Positions 59,575 to 64,000 of a stretch of DNA of 64,000 nt are shown in pieces. Source of the stretch: Paracidovorax valerianellae (GTDB taxonomy: Bacteria; Pseudomonadota; Gammaproteobacteria; Burkholderiales; Burkholderiaceae_C). Every line of letters starts with the position of its first letter. The stretch's first letter is position 1. The translations under genes were made by a program, and so were the position numbers. The notes beneath the pieces are model-generated. The model worked only from the letters and a program-made list of their open reading frames with translations, had not been told where the DNA came from and did not search any database. Where the stretch lies: positions 124,001 to 188,000 of the forward strand of contig NZ_FMZC01000006.1 of assembly GCF_900102625.1 (NCBI RefSeq), read 5' to 3'.

Positions 59575-61800
59575 ATGAGCCGTCCTGATCTTTCGCTTCT
59601 CCTGCCCCCTGGTTCGGAGAACCCTCCCGAGCCGTCCCCGCCCGAACGCCCTGCACCCGCCGTGCACCGGGCCGAAGGCCCCGTGGCCGCACTCATCGGC
59701 GAACTGCGCGCCTACCAGGCCGAGCTGGAGGTGCAGAACAAGGTGCTGCGCTACAGCCAAGCCGCGGCCGAGAGCGCCTCGGAACGCTTCGAGACCCTGT
59801 TCGCCAGCGTGCCGCTGTCGCTCATGGTGCTGGATGAGCACGACATCGTGGTGCAGGCCAATTCGATGGCGCACCGCTCGTTCCAGCCCACCGAAGCCGA
59901 CCGCCCCGTCACCTCGCTGATGCCGTTCGTGAGCGCCGCCGATGCCGGGCGCGTGCGCGAGGCCTTCGCCCAGGCGCGCGAGCACGGCCACAGCGAGGCC
60001 ACCGAAGTGGTCTTCCAGGTCGGCGCTGCAAACGGCAACAGCAACATCACGGGCGACCTGCACATCGCCCGCATCGAGGCCCCGCAGGAAAGCGGCCCGC
60101 CGCTGCTGCAGTTTTTGTGCGCGGTGATCGACCAGGGCCCGCTGCTCACCGAGCGCCAGGCCCTGCAGCAAAGCGCGCAGGCCCTGCAGGAGCGCAATGC
60201 CCAGCTGCACGCCAGCGAGCGCCGGCTGGAGGCCGTCATCAACTCCGCGCTGGACGCCATCCTGTGCGTGGACCGGCACCAGCGCATCACCGTCTTCAAC
60301 CCCACTGCCGCGGCGCTCTTCCAGTGCGCCACCGCCGATGCCATGGGCAGCCCGCTGGAGCGCTTTCTGCCCGACGCGGCCCAGGCGCTGGCGTTCGCGC
60401 AGCTCACCACGCAGGCCGTGCTGGGCGAAATGGTGGCCCGCACCGCCAGCGGCAAGGAACTGGCCGTGGAAGTGAGCATGTCGTTCGAACGCCATGCCGA
60501 GGGCGAGACCACCACCGTCTTCGCGCGCGACCTCACGGGCCGCAAGAAAGCCGAGGCCCACCGCTCCGAGCTGGAAGCGCAATTGCGCGAATCGCACAAG
60601 ATGCAGGCCGTGGGCACCATGGCCGGCGGCATCGCGCACGACTTCAACAACATCCTGAGCGCCATCCTGGGCAACGTCGAACTGGCCAAGGCCGATTGCG
60701 ACGCCGGCTCGCCCGTGCTGGAGAGCCTGCACGAGATCGACAAGGCCGGCCGCCGGGCGCGCGACCTGGTGCGCCAGATCCTCACCTTCAGCCGCAACGA
60801 GCCGCCGCAGCGCACCGCCGTGAGCGTGCACGACGCGGTGCACGACACCGAACGCCTGCTGCGCGTGACACTGCCGCCCGCCATCGAACTGCGGCTGCGG
60901 CTGGACGGCGAACTGCCCCCCGTGCTGGCCGATGCCACGCAGGTCGAGCAGGCGCTGCTCAACCTGTGCACCAACGCCATCCACGCGATCGGCGAGGCGC
61001 GCGGCACCGTGTGCGTGGAAGCCTCGGCGCTCGAACCCGACCTGCGCCTGTGCGAACGGCTGGGCCTGCCCCTGGGCGAATACGTCGCCCTGACCGTGGT
61101 GGACAACGGCCCGGGCATCGACGCCGCCACGCAGCAGCGCATCTTCGAACCCTTCTTCACCACCAAGCCCGTGGGCCAGGGCACCGGCCTCGGGCTGGCC
61201 GTGGTGCACGGCGTGATGCGCACGCACAGCGGCGCGGTGGACGTGCACAGCACACCCGGCGAAGGCAGCCGCTTCACGCTGTACTTTCCCATCGCGCCCG
61301 ATTCGGTGCCCAGGGCCGTGCCGCTGCTCCCCACCACCGCCGCGCCTGTGCCGGCCCAGCCCGCCGATGCGCGCCTGCGCCACGTCATGTACGTGGACGA
61401 CGACGAGGCGTTGGTCTTTCTGGTGCGCCGCCTGCTGCGCCGCCGCGGCTATCAGGTGACGGGCTTCACCGACCCGCACGAGGCCACCGAGGCCCTGCGC
61501 GCCGATCCCGCCGCCTACGACCTGCTGGTGACCGACTACAACATGCCCGGCTACTGTGGCGTCGATCTGGTGCGCGAGGCCAAGCGCATCCGCCCCGACC
61601 TTCCCGTGGCCCTGGCCTCCGGCCACGTCACGGCCGAGATCGAACAATCGGCCCTGGCCGAAGGGGCCAGCGCCCTCATCCACAAGCCCAACGACGTGAA
61701 AGAACTCTGCGCCACCGTGCACCAGCTGGTGCATGGCAGCAGTGCCGAGGGCCCGGACAGCATTGACGGTGCAGACGCCCGGCCAGGCCATGGAAGCTGA
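59575..61800 (+). CDS. Hybrid sensor histidine kinase/response regulator
   Basis: A 741-residue soluble-looking hybrid kinase: a coiled segment (about 40-70), two PAS-like domains (about 75-190 and 215-325), HisKA with the phosphorylated His355 in GGIAHDFNN, HATPase (NLCTNAIHAIGEA, DNGPGIDAA, FEPFFTTK, GTGLGLAVVHG), and a C-terminal receiver (about 600-720) with Asp654 in LLVTDYNMPG. No transmembrane helices are evident, so sensing is probably cytoplasmic. No cognate output gene is adjacent. The last 11 bases overlap the start of the pseudouridine synthase gene. Confidence 0.9.
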   Translation: MSRPDLSLLLPPGSENPPEPSPPERPAPAVHRAEGPVAALIGELRAYQAELEVQNKVLRYSQAAAESASERFETLFASVPLSLMVLDEHDIVVQANSMAHRSFQPTEADRPVTSLMPFVSAADAGRVREAFAQAREHGHSEATEVVFQVGAANGNSNITGDLHIARIEAPQESGPPLLQFLCAVIDQGPLLTERQALQQSAQALQERNAQLHASERRLEAVINSALDAILCVDRHQRITVFNPTAAALFQCATADAMGSPLERFLPDAAQALAFAQLTTQAVLGEMVARTASGKELAVEVSMSFERHAEGETTTVFARDLTGRKKAEAHRSELEAQLRESHKMQAVGTMAGGIAHDFNNILSAILGNVELAKADCDAGSPVLESLHEIDKAGRRARDLVRQILTFSRNEPPQRTAVSVHDAVHDTERLLRVTLPPAIELRLRLDGELPPVLADATQVEQALLNLCTNAIHAIGEARGTVCVEASALEPDLRLCERLGLPLGEYVALTVVDNGPGIDAATQQRIFEPFFTTKPVGQGTGLGLAVVHGVMRTHSGAVDVHSTPGEGSRFTLYFPIAPDSVPRAVPLLPTTAAPVPAQPADARLRHVMYVDDDEALVFLVRRLLRRRGYQVTGFTDPHEATEALRADPAAYDLLVTDYNMPGYCGVDLVREAKRIRPDLPVALASGHVTAEIEQSALAEGASALIHKPNDVKELCATVHQLVHGSSAEGPDSIDGADARPGHGS

Positions 61801-62518
61801 GGCCGCGGCGGCAGGCCATTACATCGCCGCCGCATCGCCTCCGGAGCACCAAGGCGCGTTCGATGGCGAATGCCTGTTCGCCGACGACGACCTGCTCGTG
61901 CTGATCAAGCCCTCCGGATTGCTGTGCGTGCCCGGGCGCGGCCCCGACAAGCAGGACTGCCTGAGCGCCCGCGCCCAGGCCCGCTGGCCCGAGGCGCTGA
62001 TCGTGCACCGGCTGGACCAGGCCACGTCGGGCATCGTGCTCATGGCGCGCCACGCCCAGGCGCAGCGGGCGCTGGGCGATGCGTTCGCCGAGCGGCGCGT
62101 GGACAAGCGCTACGAAGCGGTCGTGCAGGGCCTGCCCGCCACGGCCAACGCTGACGATGACGCTGATGCCGAAGGCTGGCACACCATCGACCTGCCGATC
62201 GCCGCCGACTGGGACCGCCGGCCGTTGCGCGTGATCGACGCCGCCAGCGGCAAACCCAGCCTGACGCGATGGCACGCAATCGCCCACGACCCCGTCGCGC
62301 AGACCACCCGCGTGGAACTGCAGCCCATCACCGGCCGCACGCACCAGTTGCGCATGCACCTGGCTGCCATCGGCCACCCGATCCTGGGCGACGCGCTGTA
62401 TGCCGATGCGCCGGTGCAAGCCCGCGCCGCGCGCCTGTTGCTGCATGCGCGCCAGGTCGCTTTCACGCACCCGCGCACCGGGCAGCCGATGGCGTTTTCG
62501 AAGCCAGCACCCTTTTAA
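61790..62518 (+). CDS. RluA family pseudouridine synthase
   Basis: A 242-residue enzyme that converts uridine to pseudouridine in rRNA or tRNA. The RluA motif HRLDQATSGIVLMARH, with the catalytic Asp, is at about residues 70-86; KPSGLLCVPGRG and LQPITGRTHQLRMHLAAIGHPILGDALY are also typical. Starts at MEAEAAAAG, overlapping the histidine kinase stop by 11 bp. There is no S4 domain, as in RluA/TruC-like short members, so the target base is uncertain. Confidence 0.9.
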   Translation: MEAEAAAAGHYIAAASPPEHQGAFDGECLFADDDLLVLIKPSGLLCVPGRGPDKQDCLSARAQARWPEALIVHRLDQATSGIVLMARHAQAQRALGDAFAERRVDKRYEAVVQGLPATANADDDADAEGWHTIDLPIAADWDRRPLRVIDAASGKPSLTRWHAIAHDPVAQTTRVELQPITGRTHQLRMHLAAIGHPILGDALYADAPVQARAARLLLHARQVAFTHPRTGQPMAFSKPAPF

Positions 62519-62526
62519 CGTTTCGT

Positions 62527-62576
62527 GCCTCCAGCGCAATCAGCACTAGGGGGAGTAGCTATACATTCGATAGCAT
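62527..62576 (-). repeat. Interspersed repeat copy between rluA-like and SDR genes
   Basis: Read on the minus strand: ATGCTAT-CGAATGT-ATAGCTA, CCCTAGTG and, at 39 nt, GCGCTGGAGGC. It lies after the pseudouridine synthase stop codon. Confidence 0.85.
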
Positions 62577-62651
62577 GCTGGACTGCGGAAACTTGGAGCA
62601 CCTCGGACAGCCCCTCTGCCGTGCGCGCGGGCTGCGCAGTACCATCGCCGG

Positions 62652-63410
62652 ATGCCTCAACACCTCACGATCCTGACGGGCGCCTCGCGCGGCATGGGCC
62701 TGGCCATGGCCCGCCTGCTGCTCAAGCCCGGCCACGCGCTGCTCACCCTCTCCCGCACCACCAACGCTGAACTGGCCGCCGAAGCCGCCCAGGCCGGCGC
62801 CACGCTGGAGCAGTGGGAGCAGGACCTGTCCCAGGGACTGCACGCCGCCGCCCGGCTGCGCACCTGGCTGGCCAACGCGCCGGCCGGGCAGTATGCGAGT
62901 GCCACCCTCATCAACAACGCCGGCGTCGTGCCGCGCATCGCCCCGCTGTCGGGCAGCGATCCCGCCGACCTGGCCCACGCGCTGCGCGTAGGGCTGGAAG
63001 CGCCCATGCAATTGAGCGGCGCTTTCCTGGGCGCCACCGAAAACTGGCCCGTGCCGCGCAAGGTGCTCAACATCTCGTCCGGCCTCGGCCGCCGGGCCAT
63101 GGCGTCCCAGGCGGCCTATTGCGCCGCCAAGGCAGGCATGGACCACTTCACCCGCTGCCTCGCGCTGGACGAAGCGGCCAAGCCGAACGGCGCCAAGGCA
63201 TGCTCGCTGGCACCCGGCGTGATCGACACCGACATGCAGGCCCACCTGCGCGATGCGCACCCCGCCGACTTCCCCGACGTTCAGAACTTCGCCAACCTGA
63301 AATCGGGCGGCATGCTCACCTCGCCCACCGAGGCAGCCGCGCGCGTGCTGGCCTGGCTGGAGCGCGCCGACTTCGGCGAGTCGCCGGTGGCGGACGTGCG
63401 CGACGCCTGA
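62652..63410 (+). CDS. SDR family NAD(P)-dependent oxidoreductase
   Basis: A 252-residue short-chain dehydrogenase, with TGASRGMG (about residues 8-15), NNAG (about 87), and the catalytic SSGLGRR.../AYCAAKAG pair. It resembles the sepiapterin reductase/benzil reductase branch. The ATG used gives MPQHLTILTGASRG. It is followed by a repeat and then a Bug gene. Confidence 0.88.
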   Translation: MPQHLTILTGASRGMGLAMARLLLKPGHALLTLSRTTNAELAAEAAQAGATLEQWEQDLSQGLHAAARLRTWLANAPAGQYASATLINNAGVVPRIAPLSGSDPADLAHALRVGLEAPMQLSGAFLGATENWPVPRKVLNISSGLGRRAMASQAAYCAAKAGMDHFTRCLALDEAAKPNGAKACSLAPGVIDTDMQAHLRDAHPADFPDVQNFANLKSGGMLTSPTEAAARVLAWLERADFGESPVADVRDA

Positions 63411-63449
63411 ACCTGCGGCCGCGCCAGCAACAGCAACAGCCCCGCAGCG

Positions 63450-63510
63450 ATTGCTATTATTTTTATAGCACAACACCGGCATGAATCATGCGCTGGAGGG
63501 CTTTTTGGCT
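63450..63510 (+). repeat. Interspersed repeat copy between the SDR and the last Bug gene
   Basis: TTGCTAT-TATTTTT-ATAGCAC and, at 39 nt, GCGCTGGAGGGCTTTTTGGC. It is a nearly consensus copy. Confidence 0.88.
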
Positions 63511-63568
63511 ATATATTGACGGCCTGCCCTCGCCAGAATTTCCCCCTCGAAAAATGGAGACAAAACCG

Positions 63569-64000
63569 ATGATCCGCAGCCTGCTTTCCTTCACCGCGCT
63601 GGCCCTGGCGCTGGGCGCCACCGCCCAGGCGCAAACCGCGGCCCCGGCCGCCGCATACCCGACCAAGCCCGTGCGCCTGATCGTGCCGTTCCCGCCCGGC
63701 GGCGGCACCGACATCCTCTCGCGCCTGGTCGCCACCAAGCTAACCGAAGTCACCCACTGGACGGTGGTGCCCGACAACCGCGCGGGCGCAGGCGGCACCA
63801 TCGGCATCACCGAAGCCGTGAAGGCCGCGCCCACCGGCTACGACCTCGTGATGGGCCAGAAAGACAACCTCGTCGTCGCGCCCTGGCTGTACAAGAACCT
63901 GCCGTGGGACCCCACGAAAGACCTGGTGGCCGTAGCCCACATCGCCTACACCCCGGTGATCATCGCGACGGGCGCCAACTCGCGCTTCAAGACGCTGGCC
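63569..64000 (+). CDS. Bug family tripartite tricarboxylate transporter substrate-binding protein, N-terminal part
   Basis: Only the first 144 codons are in the window. A signal peptide ends near ATAQAQ (about residue 21), followed by the family segment YPTKPVRLIVPFPPGGGTDIL (residues about 29-48). GGA rich Shine-Dalgarno (GGAGA) lies 11 nt upstream. It is the third Bug protein in the window. Confidence 0.9.
   Translation, partial: MIRSLLSFTALALALGATAQAQTAAPAAAYPTKPVRLIVPFPPGGGTDILSRLVATKLTEVTHWTVVPDNRAGAGGTIGITEAVKAAPTGYDLVMGQKDNLVVAPWLYKNLPWDPTKDLVAVAHIAYTPVIIATGANSRFKTLA

Noticed and set aside
58003-61791. Very long minus-strand open frame opposite the MFS and histidine kinase genes
   Set aside because: The same kind of antisense shadow; the plus-strand genes have clear domains and motifs.

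Overview
The window looks like a piece of chromosome from a GC-rich betaproteobacterium of the Burkholderiales, most likely the family Comamonadaceae (Acidovorax-like). The basis is gene content and order: ilvBHC next to pssA and leuA, a sigma factor followed by DUF3619 and DUF3106 proteins, several Bug-type tricarboxylate-transporter binding proteins, a single-chain gcvP behind a tandem glycine riboswitch, and two hits of GntR/LacI- and IclR-controlled catabolic clusters. This taxonomic call is inference from recognised families; no database search was possible.

Layout. 1-2.2 kb: end of a leucyl/arginyl-tRNA-protein transferase, an IclR regulator and a penicillin-binding endopeptidase. 2.3-8.6 kb (minus strand): branched-chain amino acid and phospholipid genes, ilvB-ilvH-ilvC, pssA, and leuA, the last behind a candidate leucine attenuator. 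8.8-12.3 kb (plus): sigma factor, DUF3619, DUF3106, RDD membrane protein, diacylglycerol kinase and a LOG-family hydrolase. 12.4-21.3 kb: P-II protein, NAD synthetase, an acyltransferase-like protein, CheW, a CoA-transferase pair with a divergent PAS-LuxR regulator, a lipoprotein and a type II NADH dehydrogenase. 21.5-26.1 kb: katG, a LysR regulator and an ene-reductase. 26.3-30.7 kb: a catabolic cluster (hydroxyacid dehydrogenase, RraA-like aldolase, Bug protein, IclR regulator, AhpD-like protein).

30.8-35.6 kb holds an unusual copper-oxidase operon: a laccase-like multicopper oxidase, a tyrosinase and a small exported protein, with a convergent TetR regulator. 35.7-40.9 kb is a galactarate-type sugar acid cluster: LacI repressor with two candidate operators, Bug protein, an enolase-superfamily dehydratase and GarD. 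41-46 kb has a thioesterase, a ferritin-like metal-dependent hydrolase, an exported ankyrin protein with an exported catalase, and a LuxR solo in AT-rich DNA. 46.3-49.9 kb: DMT transporter, SDR and ETF-ubiquinone oxidoreductase. 50-56.4 kb: lipocalin, Lrp-type regulator, tandem glycine riboswitch and gcvTHP. 56.5-64 kb: FKBP, MerR, MFS transporter, hybrid histidine kinase overlapping a pseudouridine synthase, an SDR and the start of another Bug protein.

The most striking non-genic signal is a roughly 58-bp interspersed repeat with two blocks (TTGCTAT...ATAGC and GCGCTGGAGG) held exactly 39 nt apart. I find about ten copies, mostly in 3' intergenic DNA, but one lies in frame inside the acyltransferase-like gene, one matches codons of gcvP, and a decayed copy appears to supply the Shine-Dalgarno sequence of pssA.
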